From an uncultured Gammaproteobacteria bacterium (GTDB lineage Bacteria; Pseudomonadota; Gammaproteobacteria; Pseudomonadales; Azotimanducaceae), in NCBI GenBank assembly GCA_913045175.1, contig CAJWQG010000021.1, positions 1 to 54,064 on the forward strand: DNA of 54,064 nucleotides, read 5' to 3'. How positions within the stretch are numbered: position 1 is the first letter of the stretch; the number at the start of each line of letters is the position of its first letter. Position numbers and translations under genes: made by a program. Shown here piece by piece: positions 40,133 through 48,755 of the stretch. A model generated the notes under the pieces. That model was not told the DNA's origin. It worked only from the letters and a program-made list of their open reading frames with translations, and ran no database searches.

Positions 40133-41296
40133 TTAAATAATTGTCTCTCTCTGAAACAGTCGTGCGGTGATCAGTACGATCGCCATGCCCATGATGATTC
40201 CTGAAAGTGTTGAGAAAACATAGGCGATATTGGGTACTTCCTTGGCACCGAGAACCTCCAGTAGCAGCAGGTGATGCCCATACATTGGGACCGCGAACAT
40301 CCAGTCCTGGATGGCAACGGGATTAAACATCAGCATGAACGAGGGGATGATTGGCAGCATGGTCACCAGCCCGATGTAGCTTTGCGCGTCCTTGAATGAC
40401 TTGGCGAAAATCCCCAGTAGCATTTCAAGGCTGGTGGCCAGAAAGGCAAGAGGCAGGGTCGCGATGATCATCAACAGAATTTGCTGAGTTGTAATGTGGA
40501 AGTTCAGCCCCACCTGGTCAAGGTCCACCTGGGTTAGTGCCGCGATGCAAAGGACGAGCGTCATAATCATCCCAAGTGCCGCGAATATGCTGGCGGCGAG
40601 CCATTTTCCGATAACAAAATCATGGCGCTCAACAGGGTTGATGAGCAGCGGTTCGAGTGTCTTGCGCTCCCTTTCACCAGCAGTGCTGTCTACGGAGATA
40701 CCCATACCCGAGACGAAGGCCGCGAGGATGATGTAAAGCGGAATAAAGTTGAGCGCCATGACTGCCTGTTGCTGTTTGCTGGCAACATCAATGTCTTCTG
40801 CGACGACCGCGCGCATTACTTCCGGCGTGACGCCTCTTACGATAAGCCTTAGCGATGCTATCTCGCCGTTGTATTGTCTGACCAGGCTGGAGAAGCGACC
40901 AACAATTGCCTGAGCATCTGCTCTTGAACCATCGTTAACGATTTCGAGGATGGCTGTTTTGGTTTCACTGAAGCGTTCTTCATAGTTGTCCGGTATGACT
41001 ACGACCAATTCCTTGGACTTGTTTCTGACTGCTTCTTTCGGGTCTCCTTCAAAAGGCTCGACCTTAACGTCACGTTCTTTCAGCCAACGGATAAACGCGG
41101 GTGCGTTCTCAATGCCCATGACGGGGACGACGGTTTGTTCCGCTTCGCTTTTCAGGGAAATCATAAAACTAAGCATGCCGTAGACCAGCACGGGCGCCAG
41201 TACTGGGAACAGGAAAGCAGACATGACCGCACGTTTGTCTCGTCGTCCGTCTTTGACTTCCTTACCAAATACGACACCAATTGCACGCATGCCCAT
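40133..41296 (-). CDS. ABC-2 type exporter permease, NatB-like
   Basis: The 387-aa membrane protein has an N-terminal helix, a large extracytoplasmic domain (about residues 45-185) and five or six C-terminal helices. It carries the family motif G-I-S-V-D-S-T-A-G-E-R-E-R-K-T-L-E-P-L-L and the N-P-V-E-R segment near residue 210, hallmarks of NatB/YhfB-type ABC-2 permeases. It forms a complete exporter with the overlapping upstream ATPase gene (the stop and ATG share one base). Substrate unknown; NatAB-like systems export sodium or small molecules. Confidence 0.9.
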   Translation of the reverse strand: MGMRAIGVVFGKEVKDGRRDKRAVMSAFLFPVLAPVLVYGMLSFMISLKSEAEQTVVPVMGIENAPAFIRWLKERDVKVEPFEGDPKEAVRNKSKELVVVIPDNYEERFSETKTAILEIVNDGSRADAQAIVGRFSSLVRQYNGEIASLRLIVRGVTPEVMRAVVAEDIDVASKQQQAVMALNFIPLYIILAAFVSGMGISVDSTAGERERKTLEPLLINPVERHDFVIGKWLAASIFAALGMIMTLVLCIAALTQVDLDQVGLNFHITTQQILLMIIATLPLAFLATSLEMLLGIFAKSFKDAQSYIGLVTMLPIIPSFMLMFNPVAIQDWMFAVPMYGHHLLLLEVLGAKEVPNIAYVFSTLSGIIMGMAIVLITARLFQRETII

Positions 41297-42021
41297 TAGT
41301 CGATCACGGTTTCAACGAGTTTGACGAATGCTTCTTCCAGATTGTCTTCCTGCGCGGCAGATCGGATCTCATCTGTCGTTCCGCTTGCGACCACGGTTCC
41401 TTCCGAGATGATCACGATCTGATCACAGAGGCGAGAGACCTCGTGCATCATGTGGCTGGAGAAGGTGACGCATATATCGCGATTCTTCAGTTCTGCGATC
41501 AGATCCCTGACGGATCTCGTGGTCATCACATCGAGCCCGTTGGTAGGTTCATCCAGAAGCACGTTAGGTGGATCGTGAATCAGGGCTCTGGCTAGACAGA
41601 CTTTGGTTTTCTCACCCTGAGAGAATCCTTCCACGCGCCTGTCCGCAATGGACTGCATGTCGAGAAGACGCAGAAGTTCATCAGTGCTTTTCTCCAGCGT
41701 GTTTTCATCGATACCGTGCAGGCGACCAAAATAGTGAATGTGTTCTCGCGCGGTCAGGCGGATATAAAGGCCGTGCGTATCAGACAGTACGCCCATCAGG
41801 CCCTGGGCTTTTCTGGTTTCATTCAGGATATCGACGCCGTCAACCGCGGCGACCCCGGCATCCTGTCGAAGCAATCCATAGATGATGCGCAGGGTTGTAG
41901 ATTTACCTGCCCCATTTGGTCCCAGCAGACCGGTGACCTGACCATTGCTGGCGTTAAACGAAACGTCTTTCACCGCATCGACGTCGCCAAATGATTTGGC
42001 CAGACCCTTGGCAGATATCAT
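41296..42021 (-). CDS. ABC transporter ATP-binding protein, NatA-like
   Basis: The 241-aa ATPase has Walker A G-P-N-G-A-G-K-S-T (about residues 34-42), the Q-loop region, signature F-S-Q-G-E-K-T-K-V instead of LSGGQ, Walker B V-L-L-D-E-P-T-N-G-L-D and the H-loop S-H-M-M-H-E-V. It partners the ABC-2 permease downstream and overlaps the upstream hydrolase gene by 4 bases (ATGA). The whole set belongs to the 46.15-38.46 kb operon. Confidence 0.93.
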   Translation of the reverse strand: MISAKGLAKSFGDVDAVKDVSFNASNGQVTGLLGPNGAGKSTTLRIIYGLLRQDAGVAAVDGVDILNETRKAQGLMGVLSDTHGLYIRLTAREHIHYFGRLHGIDENTLEKSTDELLRLLDMQSIADRRVEGFSQGEKTKVCLARALIHDPPNVLLDEPTNGLDVMTTRSVRDLIAELKNRDICVTFSSHMMHEVSRLCDQIVIISEGTVVASGTTDEIRSAAQEDNLEEAFVKLVETVID

Positions 42022-43541
42022 TCTTTGTTCCCCTGTGTGGGGCCGGCCAGACTGGTGAAAAAGTCAGGTCGAACCAGACTGGCGGTGCAGGCGGCTTTTA
42101 CCTGTTTTGGGTCCGGGTTATCGAAAAAGTCCGCGAGAATACCGGGTACGCAGCCCTGGGTCATCACGCCGTGCCCAACGCCGGCGACCACAATGTGCTC
42201 AAAATTGGAAAGGGTTGCGGAGGCCTCCCAGGCATATTTTGGCGGTGTAACAGGATCGAGCTTGCCAGACAAAAGCAGTGTTGGTTTGTCGGAGGATACC
42301 GGTTCGAAATAATTACTCGGGACAGTACCGCGAGGCCAGAATTCACAGATTGGTTCAAGCAGACTGTAGATCTGATTGTCGAAATCCTGGCTGTGCTGAG
42401 GTTCGTGTACAACAGTCATATCTTCGGCGCAGAGCACCGATGACATCATTCCGAGGCTGATAAGCGGTTCTTCGCCACCAAACGAGTAACCCAGGGTGCC
42501 GAGGGGCTCAAAATTCCCGTTGTAGGCTTCTTCTATCGCCAGGGGCAGCAGGGAGGACATGGTGCGCTCATACATGATGGCGCGAACCAGGCGGTTGAAC
42601 ATCAATGGGTCGATTTTCCCCGTTGCCCGCGCACCGGTTCTTGGATGAGTGACTTCTATTTCCACGATCTCGTCGCTGTACCTTTGTACCAGCTCACGGA
42701 AGTGTGACGCCAGATCAGGAAACGCTCGGGCACAGGCCGGTTGTGCCTGGCAATCGGCGAGCAACAGCTCAAAAGAGGACTGTGCATCAACCGCAATGTT
42801 AGCGGGTACTGCCATGGTCAGTGGCACAACGCCATCAAGGACAGCGCTGCGCACAGTTTCCTCGTGGCGTCGCATATAGACGAGGGCTGCTCGCGTTCCG
42901 TAGGAGCCCCCCAATAGATTGATTTCGCGGTAGCCCAGCACTTCCCTCACTTCATTTAAGTCGTCCATCGCGATCGGGGTTGTGTAGAGCGCAGGGTTGG
43001 CATCGATATCTTCAAGGCAGTTACGTAACTCATCGATCTGTTTTGCCATGGCTTCTTCCATGGTGAGATCGAAATCTTCGAGGAAGAGCGAGTCTTCGGC
43101 GCAGGAAAGTGAATTGGATTTGCCGGTTCCTCTCTGGTCGAGCAGCACGACATCACGTTCACGTCGTAACCTGCTCAGTACCGCAAAGAGATACGGCCCT
43201 GAATCCACCGCCGATTGACCAGGCCCGCCAGCTAGAAAGAAGATGGGATCTGGTTTTACAACGGATGTTGTCGCAGGGAGGAGCATTACATTGAGGTCGA
43301 TCTTGCGACCATCTTTGGCTTCGCGATCTTCAAAAACGCTGATAGACCCGCACAGGGCATCTGCAACAATAGAGGTTATCTGGGGAAGCTCTGGACGTTC
43401 ACAATCGCCAAGAAGATGATAGTTGGATTTTATCAGGACGCTTTGGTCGACACCGAACTCACATCCCGTGAGCAGTGCGGCCAACAGCGCCGGCAACCAG
43501 AGATTACGCGGCAAACCCCTGAATCCTGGCAGCTTCTTCAC
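42018..43541 (-). CDS. Secreted alpha/beta hydrolase, tripeptidyl-aminopeptidase type, probable lipoprotein
   Basis: Starting at GTG 43541, the 507-aa protein begins K-K-L-P-G-F-R with a hydrophobic run and a lipobox-like L-L-T-G-C, which suggests an outer- or inner-membrane lipoprotein; an upstream ATG at 43637 would bury this signal. The hydrolase part has F-L-A-G-G-P-G-Q-S (oxyanion region), D-Q-R-G-T-G-K-S, the nucleophile in L-L-G-G-S-Y-G-T-R, Asp in G-K-L-D-P-V-T-P and His in G-V-G-H-G-V. This layout is that of the proline iminopeptidase/TAP group. It overlaps the upstream acyl-CoA dehydrogenase by 38 bases. Confidence 0.85.
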   Translation of the reverse strand: MKKLPGFRGLPRNLWLPALLAALLTGCEFGVDQSVLIKSNYHLLGDCERPELPQITSIVADALCGSISVFEDREAKDGRKIDLNVMLLPATTSVVKPDPIFFLAGGPGQSAVDSGPYLFAVLSRLRRERDVVLLDQRGTGKSNSLSCAEDSLFLEDFDLTMEEAMAKQIDELRNCLEDIDANPALYTTPIAMDDLNEVREVLGYREINLLGGSYGTRAALVYMRRHEETVRSAVLDGVVPLTMAVPANIAVDAQSSFELLLADCQAQPACARAFPDLASHFRELVQRYSDEIVEIEVTHPRTGARATGKIDPLMFNRLVRAIMYERTMSSLLPLAIEEAYNGNFEPLGTLGYSFGGEEPLISLGMMSSVLCAEDMTVVHEPQHSQDFDNQIYSLLEPICEFWPRGTVPSNYFEPVSSDKPTLLLSGKLDPVTPPKYAWEASATLSNFEHIVVAGVGHGVMTQGCVPGILADFFDNPDPKQVKAACTASLVRPDFFTSLAGPTQGNKE

Positions 43542-44565
43542 GCAACATTTCAGGCGATCCCAGCAACTGCCGATTGGCGCCAATCCTCTTGAACCAATAG
43601 TGTAGACCGACAAGGTCAGTGAATCCCATTCCTCCATGAACCTCGGTCGATGTCTTAGCTACCTGCTGACCCACTTCCTGCAGGTGTGCCTTGGTATGAC
43701 ATGCCATCAGCCTTTTTTCATCCGGCAGTTCATCTAATGCGTGTCCTGCGTACCACACCATAGCGCGGCAGGGTTCAAGGTTCGCGACCATGTCTGCACA
43801 CATGTGTTTGACTGCCTGGAATGAAGCGATGAGGCGGTCAAATTGTTCGCGCTGCATGGAGTAGGCGACTGCCTGATCCAGCATCGACTGTGCGGCGCCC
43901 AATGTATCGGCTGCTTGCATGGTGCGACCTGCATCCAGCGCTTCGATGAACACATTCACATCTCTGGAAACCAGTGTTGCTTCCGCATTGTCGTAAACCA
44001 GCTCGCAGGTGGATCTTGTCATATCAACTGTCGATAAATTGGTTCGTTTTACGTCCGCTGCACTGACGAGATAGAGATTGCAATCTGCATCAGCTACCAG
44101 ATAGTCATCGGCGTTGCTGTCCAGAGCGAAAAGTGACTTGCCGCTGATTTTGCCATCTGCCACTGTGAAGCCTGCGTCGGCGCGGGCACCGACTGCCTCG
44201 CCAAAGGCAATACCAACTCGACGGCTGCCGTCTGCGATACTGGAGAGTAAGGCCTCCTGGCCGCCAGCAAGATTAAGTGCAACAGGTGCAATTATTGCCG
44301 ATGCCAAAAAAGGTCCCGGAGTTACGTGGTAACCAAGGCTTTCCGAGACGATCGCTGCGTCAAGATATCCAAGTCCAACGCCACCCTGGGCTTCCGGTAT
44401 AAGCAAACCCGGGATGCCCAGTTCCGTCAGGCCTTGCCAGACGCTTGAGTCGGGAACATCGCCAGTGGCGATTTTCCTTACCTGATCCAGCGGCAACTCT
44501 TCGGAAAGGTAACGATTGATACTGTCCTGAAGCAGGGTTTGTTCTTCTGATAATCCGAATTCCAT
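43504..44565 (-). CDS. Acyl-CoA dehydrogenase family protein (small form)
   Basis: FAD enzyme oxidising an acyl-CoA or steroid-side-chain CoA ester. The 353-aa protein has the N-terminal helical domain (L-S-E-E-Q-T-L-L-Q-D-S), L-L-I-P-E-A-Q-G-G-V-G-L-G-Y, a reduced middle beta domain and the C-terminal helices with Q-R-E-Q-F-D-R-L-I-A-S-F-Q-A-V-K-H and V-H-G-G-M-G-F-T. It pairs with the larger dehydrogenase 8 bases upstream, as in heteromeric FadE pairs of steroid degraders, so a two-subunit enzyme is likely. Confidence 0.9.
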   Translation of the reverse strand: MEFGLSEEQTLLQDSINRYLSEELPLDQVRKIATGDVPDSSVWQGLTELGIPGLLIPEAQGGVGLGYLDAAIVSESLGYHVTPGPFLASAIIAPVALNLAGGQEALLSSIADGSRRVGIAFGEAVGARADAGFTVADGKISGKSLFALDSNADDYLVADADCNLYLVSAADVKRTNLSTVDMTRSTCELVYDNAEATLVSRDVNVFIEALDAGRTMQAADTLGAAQSMLDQAVAYSMQREQFDRLIASFQAVKHMCADMVANLEPCRAMVWYAGHALDELPDEKRLMACHTKAHLQEVGQQVAKTSTEVHGGMGFTDLVGLHYWFKRIGANRQLLGSPEMLREEAARIQGFAA

Positions 44566-44573
44566 GATGCCTC

Positions 44574-45764
44574 CTACTTCACTTTAGCTCTGGGTTCTCT
44601 CGGCATGCCGAGACCCCGTTCGCTGATAATGTTGCGCTGGATTTGATTGGTGCCGCCACCGATGATCAAACCGAGGTAATACATATACTGGAATTGCCAG
44701 GTGCCTGCATCGCGAACATAAGGGTTGTCGCCGAACGAGAGGCCGATTTCGCCCATGACGTCGATCGCGAGACCTTCCAGTTCATGGCGCAATTCAGTTC
44801 CCTGCAGTTTTACCACCATTGCTGCGAGCTTGGTGTCCTGGTTCTTATTGATGCGGGCTGACAATAGACGCATATCGTTGTAGCTCATCGCCATGACACG
44901 ACCCTGGATCTTCATGAGTCGTTCGCGGAACAGTGGATTGTCGATCAGACGTTCGCCGTTGATGGTTTCCTGATGCATGATCTTGATAAGCGCATTTAAT
45001 CGTGACTGTGCTGCATCCGGTGGCGCAAGCGAACCGCGTTCAAAACCGAGCAGGGCATTTGCGACCTGCCAACCCTCGCCGCGCTTACCGACGATCTGAT
45101 GCTTTGGCACCCGAACGTCAGTGAAGAACACCTCATTAAAGTTAGGGGTCATGGTCATATCGACCAGAGGTCTTACCTCAATGCCAGGTGTATCCATCTT
45201 AAATAGCAGGAACGAAATGCCGTGGTGTTTTCGTGCTTCTGGCTCTGTTCTTACCAGGCAAAAAATCCAGTCTGCTCTGTGAGCACCACTGGTCCAGATC
45301 TTCTGTCCGTTGATGACCCACTCGTCACCGTCCAGTTCCGCCCGGGTTGAAAGGCTTGCAAGGTCGCTGCCTGAACCGGGTTCAGAGTAACCCTGACACC
45401 AGTCCATTTCGCCAACAATAGTAGGCCTGATGAATTCCTGCCTTTGCTCTTCTGTTCCCATTTCCAGCAGGATCGGCGTCAGCATGCTAATGCCCTGACC
45501 GGCGAGCCCGGTATGCATCTGCGCGCGGCCAAACTCTTCCGCGATGATGCGAGACTTGATGATATCGGGCTCAGCACCCAGACCACCGTATTCTTTCGGG
45601 ATCGTACGCAAGGTGTAGCCGTTCTCGATCAACTTTTTCTGCCAGGCTACTGCATCTTCGCTGCGATAGTCGCGAGCTTTGGGTTGCTTGTCCCTATTAT
45701 CTTCGACAAATTGGCGGACCTCGGCCCTGAATTCCTCGTACTCTTGCCCGAAAGAAAGATCCAT
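44574..45764 (-). CDS. Acyl-CoA dehydrogenase family protein (large form)
   Basis: The 396-aa protein is a standard acyl-CoA dehydrogenase: I-P-K-E-Y-G-G-L-G-A-E-P, W-C-Q-G-Y-S-E-P-G-S-G-S-D-L-A-S-L, W-V-I-N-G-Q-K-I-W-T-S-G-A, and a C-terminal G-G-G-T-N-Q-I-Q-R-N-I-I-S-E-R-G-L-G-M-P-R cofactor segment. It forms the likely partner of the adjacent small form. It follows the VOC gene by 4 bases. Substrate may be a CoA-activated cyclic or branched acid. Confidence 0.94.
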   Translation of the reverse strand: MDLSFGQEYEEFRAEVRQFVEDNRDKQPKARDYRSEDAVAWQKKLIENGYTLRTIPKEYGGLGAEPDIIKSRIIAEEFGRAQMHTGLAGQGISMLTPILLEMGTEEQRQEFIRPTIVGEMDWCQGYSEPGSGSDLASLSTRAELDGDEWVINGQKIWTSGAHRADWIFCLVRTEPEARKHHGISFLLFKMDTPGIEVRPLVDMTMTPNFNEVFFTDVRVPKHQIVGKRGEGWQVANALLGFERGSLAPPDAAQSRLNALIKIMHQETINGERLIDNPLFRERLMKIQGRVMAMSYNDMRLLSARINKNQDTKLAAMVVKLQGTELRHELEGLAIDVMGEIGLSFGDNPYVRDAGTWQFQYMYYLGLIIGGGTNQIQRNIISERGLGMPREPRAKVK

Positions 45765-45768
45765 CTGG

Positions 45769-46152
45769 TTATGCCTTAGGTGTTAGCTGCAGCAGAATTC
45801 CGTTTGCAGCCTTGGGGTGAACAAACACCTGGGGGCCGCCGACGCCAATCAGCTGCACGCCGTTGGCTTCGAGTTCCGCGACGGTTGCGTCCAGATCCTC
45901 TACTTCCATGGCGATAGTGTGTATTCCTTCGCCCCGAGCAAGCGCTTTGCCCACCGCAGAATCATCATTGGTAGGTGCGACGACTTCTATAAAACTGCCA
46001 TCACCCAGATTGAAGAAAGCCTGTTTTATGCCAAGGGCTTCAGATTCGGTGGTTCGGTCAAGTTCTAAACCTAGTTTGTCGCGCCATGTCTCAATGCCAG
46101 CGTCGAAGTCTTTTACGCGCACAACTGTATGGTGAACTCGGTTAAATTCCAT
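45769..46152 (-). CDS. VOC-fold protein related to methylmalonyl-CoA epimerase
   Basis: The 127-aa glyoxalase-fold protein has V-H-H-T-V-V-R-V, S-F-I-E-V-V-A-P, G-I-H-T-I-A-M-E-V and a final strand G-I-L-L-Q-L. Methylmalonyl-CoA epimerases normally place a Glu metal ligand at that last position; here it is Gln. Metal binding and the exact reaction are thus uncertain. It is first in an eight-gene leftward operon with two acyl-CoA dehydrogenases, so an acyl-CoA substrate is likely. Confidence 0.83.
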   Translation of the reverse strand: MEFNRVHHTVVRVKDFDAGIETWRDKLGLELDRTTESEALGIKQAFFNLGDGSFIEVVAPTNDDSAVGKALARGEGIHTIAMEVEDLDATVAELEANGVQLIGVGGPQVFVHPKAANGILLQLTPKA

Positions 46153-46236
46153 GAGGGATCCTTGGTGTATTTTGAGAGAATATGGGAGTCAGAATATACG
46201 TGTGCCGGGACGGCACTGCAAACGTCGCGTTTCGCG

Positions 46237-46551
46237 CTATTTCCGGAGTTTTTCCATGCGGATGGCGTTGGTGACTTCAAGTGCATCGAGTTGTTTCAAC
46301 AGTCGCTGCTTTCTTCCCTGATCTGATTCCTGCTCGATCATCGCCCGTAAACCGGCCATTTCCTTCTTGGCATTCACCTCGCTCGGGCTGTATCCGGCAT
46401 TCTTGAGGATACTGTGAGACATACGGAGATGCTCTGGTGTTTTCAACCAGTCTGATAGGTCGAGGGGCTTGCCTTTGTTGGGTAGATTGTCGAAATCACA
46501 CCTTTCGATAGCCTCCCTGGTCTTGGCTTCGACTACGCCGTAAACCTTCAT
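46237..46551 (-). CDS. DUF1992 (DnaJ subfamily C member 28-like) protein
   Basis: The 104-aa protein has the family pattern E-R-C-D-F-D-N-L-P-N-K-G-K-P-L-D-L followed by a charged helix bundle with A-G-Y-S-P-S-E-V-N and K-E-M-A-G-L-R. ATG 46551 follows AGGAAAG; the open frame reaches 46617 but its first residues are not family-like. Function is unknown; despite the name there is no J domain. It is divergent from the peroxiredoxin gene. Confidence 0.85.
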   Translation of the reverse strand: MKVYGVVEAKTREAIERCDFDNLPNKGKPLDLSDWLKTPEHLRMSHSILKNAGYSPSEVNAKKEMAGLRAMIEQESDQGRKQRLLKQLDALEVTNAIRMEKLRK

Positions 46552-46697
46552 AGGGTTCTTTCCTGTAGGGTCATATTCTACCCGGAATAGGGTGATTTTG
46601 CTTGCAACCCCAGGCACTTCACGAGAGACTTTCGCTCCCTGTAACCCTGAGTTACGAATTTAAAATTACGTATTAAAAATAACAGGAGCGCTAAAAG

Positions 46698-47177
46698 ATG
46701 GCCGTTCAAGTAGGAGATAGTATCCCAGATGTAACCCTGAAAATTATGGGAGAAAAAGGCCCAGAGGACATATCCACGTCGGATATTTTCTCGGGCAAAA
46801 AAGTGGTTATGTTTGCCGTGCCGGGTGCTTTTACACCCACTTGTAGCCAGGCTCACTTGCCCGGTTTTGTCGCTAATGCAGACAAGATCAAGGAAAAGGG
46901 CGTCGACGCGATTGTTTGTACTTCTGTAAACGATCCGTTTGTGATGGATGCCTGGGGTAAGGCTGGCAACGCGGAAGAGATCATGATGGTTGGCGATGCC
47001 AATGGTGACCTGGCGGCCGCCCTGGGCGCTACGCTGGACCTTGGTGGCGCTGGTCTTGGTACGCGTTCAACGCGGTATTCTCTGGTAGCAGAGGACGGCA
47101 AGATCACCGCGCTAAATCTGGAAAATGGCGGCGCATTCGAAGTGAGCTCTGCGGAAGCCATTCTGGAAGCGCTATAA
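46698..47177 (+). CDS. Peroxiredoxin, Prx5 type
   Basis: Thiol peroxidase that reduces hydrogen peroxide and organic peroxides. The 159-aa protein has the active-site P-G-A-F-T-P-T-C-S (peroxidatic Cys about residue 49), the A-H-L-P-G-F motif, V-N-D-P-F-V-M-D-A-W and G-L-G-T-R-S-T-R-Y-S-L-V, all typical of bacterial Prx5. A second, resolving Cys may be C74 in I-V-C-T-S. GGAG precedes ATG by 8 bases. Monocistronic by context. Confidence 0.96.
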   Translation: MAVQVGDSIPDVTLKIMGEKGPEDISTSDIFSGKKVVMFAVPGAFTPTCSQAHLPGFVANADKIKEKGVDAIVCTSVNDPFVMDAWGKAGNAEEIMMVGDANGDLAAALGATLDLGGAGLGTRSTRYSLVAEDGKITALNLENGGAFEVSSAEAILEAL

Positions 47178-47198
47178 CCCACTGATCTGATTCCCTAG

Positions 47199-48089
47199 GT
47201 GTTCGAACCCTGGGTTATATAGACCCTGCTGGCTGCATCGGTACAATCGGTGCGAACAGCGGGTCAGAAACATCTCGCTAACGACATGTCGCCGCTTGCG
47301 GCGACATTAGTCCGTTACCTTTTCGGTTTACCCTTTGCATTGGTCTACCTTGCGATCCTTTGGTCGCTAAATGATGCAGTCGCACCTGCCCCGGATGCGA
47401 CGTTTGCTCTGAAGATACTGGTTGCCGGCATACTTCAGATCGTTGCCACCATTCTGATGACTCGTCTGTTCATGACGAGAAACTTTGCGGTAGGCAGTGT
47501 CTTTATCCGCTGCGAGATATTGATGACAGCCGTCATCGGTGCGATCTTTTTCGCCGACCCAGTGCCGCCACTTGGCTGTTTGGCGATTGTCATGAGTGCC
47601 TGTGGCCTCGTGATCGTAAGCATCGCGAAAACCGGAACACCCGGGAATCTGTGGAATAACGCGGCGGCCTTGGGGCTTGGTGCGGGTCTTGCGTTTTCCT
47701 TAACCTCTCTATTGATACGCTCGGCGAGTCTTTCTCTCGGTGTCGAGCCCATGCTTGCAGCTGCGACTACGCTCGTCTCCATGGTTGGATTGCAGACTGT
47801 TATTTGCGTGGGGCGGGTTTGGCTGCGTGATGCGGGTGAGTTTGTGACTATCCTGCGTAGATGGCGCCTTAGTCTTTTCGTTGGCGTAACCAGTATTGTG
47901 GGTTCCGCCGCGTGGTTCACTGCGTTTACCTTGGAACGCGCGGCCTACGTAAAAACCCTGGGGCAGATAGAACTGCTGATTACGGTACTTATTTCCATAT
48001 TGTTTTTTAAGGAATTACCGAACAGAAAGGAATTCGCCGGTATGACAATACTGGTGGTGGGCGCACTGTTATTGCTGCTGGCTTCTTAG
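47199..48089 (+). pseudogene. EamA/DMT-family transporter, amber codon near the N-terminus
   Basis: From GTG 47199 the frame reads F-E-P-W-V-I, TAG (47220-47222), T-L-L-A-A-S-V-Q-S-V-R-T-A-G-Q-K-H-L, which is the expected first membrane helix of this drug/metabolite transporter group. The remaining ~280 residues form ten hydrophobic segments in two EamA halves (V-R-Y-L-F-G-L-P-F-A; F-T-L-E-R-A-A-Y-V-K-T-L-G-Q-I-E) with no other damage. A start at GTG 47250 would give a protein lacking most of helix 1, possibly inactive. So a single nonsense mutation or a late start must be considered. Confidence 0.72.
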
Positions 48090-48096
48090 CGGCTCG

Positions 48097-48726
48097 TTAT
48101 CCAGTGAAGACAGAGATTTCGACGCCGTATTCATCATCTCGATATTCGATATGCGATTCAATGTACTCAGTGTCGTAGTGGCCACAGGTCTGCACATAAT
48201 CCAGATACTCTTCAGGATTAAAGTGAGGCCCCACTTTATCAGCGAACACAATACTGCCGGGTTTGAGTAGATTATTAGCTTCGAGCGATAATAGATCGGG
48301 CTTGTAGAGATCTTTCCAGTGATCCAGAAAAATGAGATCGAAGGGCCCTTCGAGGATTGGGATAACATCTGCCGATGAACCTAGAATGATTTCTACGCGA
48401 TCGCTTAGGTTTGCGTACTCAACCATCTGCCGCGCAACATCGACGCTGTCGCTATTTACCTCTATGCCAATTAGCTTGCCACCATCTGGTGGTACGCTGC
48501 CGATCAAAATGCTGGAGTAGCCGCAAAAACAACCGCATTCCAACACCGAAGCACCGGTGGGCAGGTTGCGAATTTTTTCTTGAAGTAGCGGGCCTTTTTC
48601 TGGTCCAACGTTCATGAGAAATTCGTGATTGATCCCATAGTCGTCTAGTGCGGCCAGCATGGCTGATACATCACCGGCTGGAGCATTTGCTTTTACGTGG
48701 TTTAGTGCATCTTCATGGATTCTCAT
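48097..48726 (-). CDS. Catechol O-methyltransferase-like enzyme
   Basis: The 209-aa class I SAM methyltransferase has V-L-E-C-G-C-F-C-G-Y-S-S (SAM loop), I-G-I-E-V-N-S, and D-L-I-F-L-D-H-W-K-D-L-Y, which closely follows the metal-binding D-H-W-K-D segment of animal and bacterial COMT. It ends with I-E-Y-R-D-D-E-Y-G-V-E. The N-terminal M-N-V-G-P-E-K-G also fits. Methylation of a catechol-type substrate is likely. It is leftward, convergent with the EamA gene. Confidence 0.88.
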   Translation of the reverse strand: MRIHEDALNHVKANAPAGDVSAMLAALDDYGINHEFLMNVGPEKGPLLQEKIRNLPTGASVLECGCFCGYSSILIGSVPPDGGKLIGIEVNSDSVDVARQMVEYANLSDRVEIILGSSADVIPILEGPFDLIFLDHWKDLYKPDLLSLEANNLLKPGSIVFADKVGPHFNPEEYLDYVQTCGHYDTEYIESHIEYRDDEYGVEISVFTG

Positions 48727-48755
48727 AGAGGGACCTTACTGCAGATTAACGGCAG

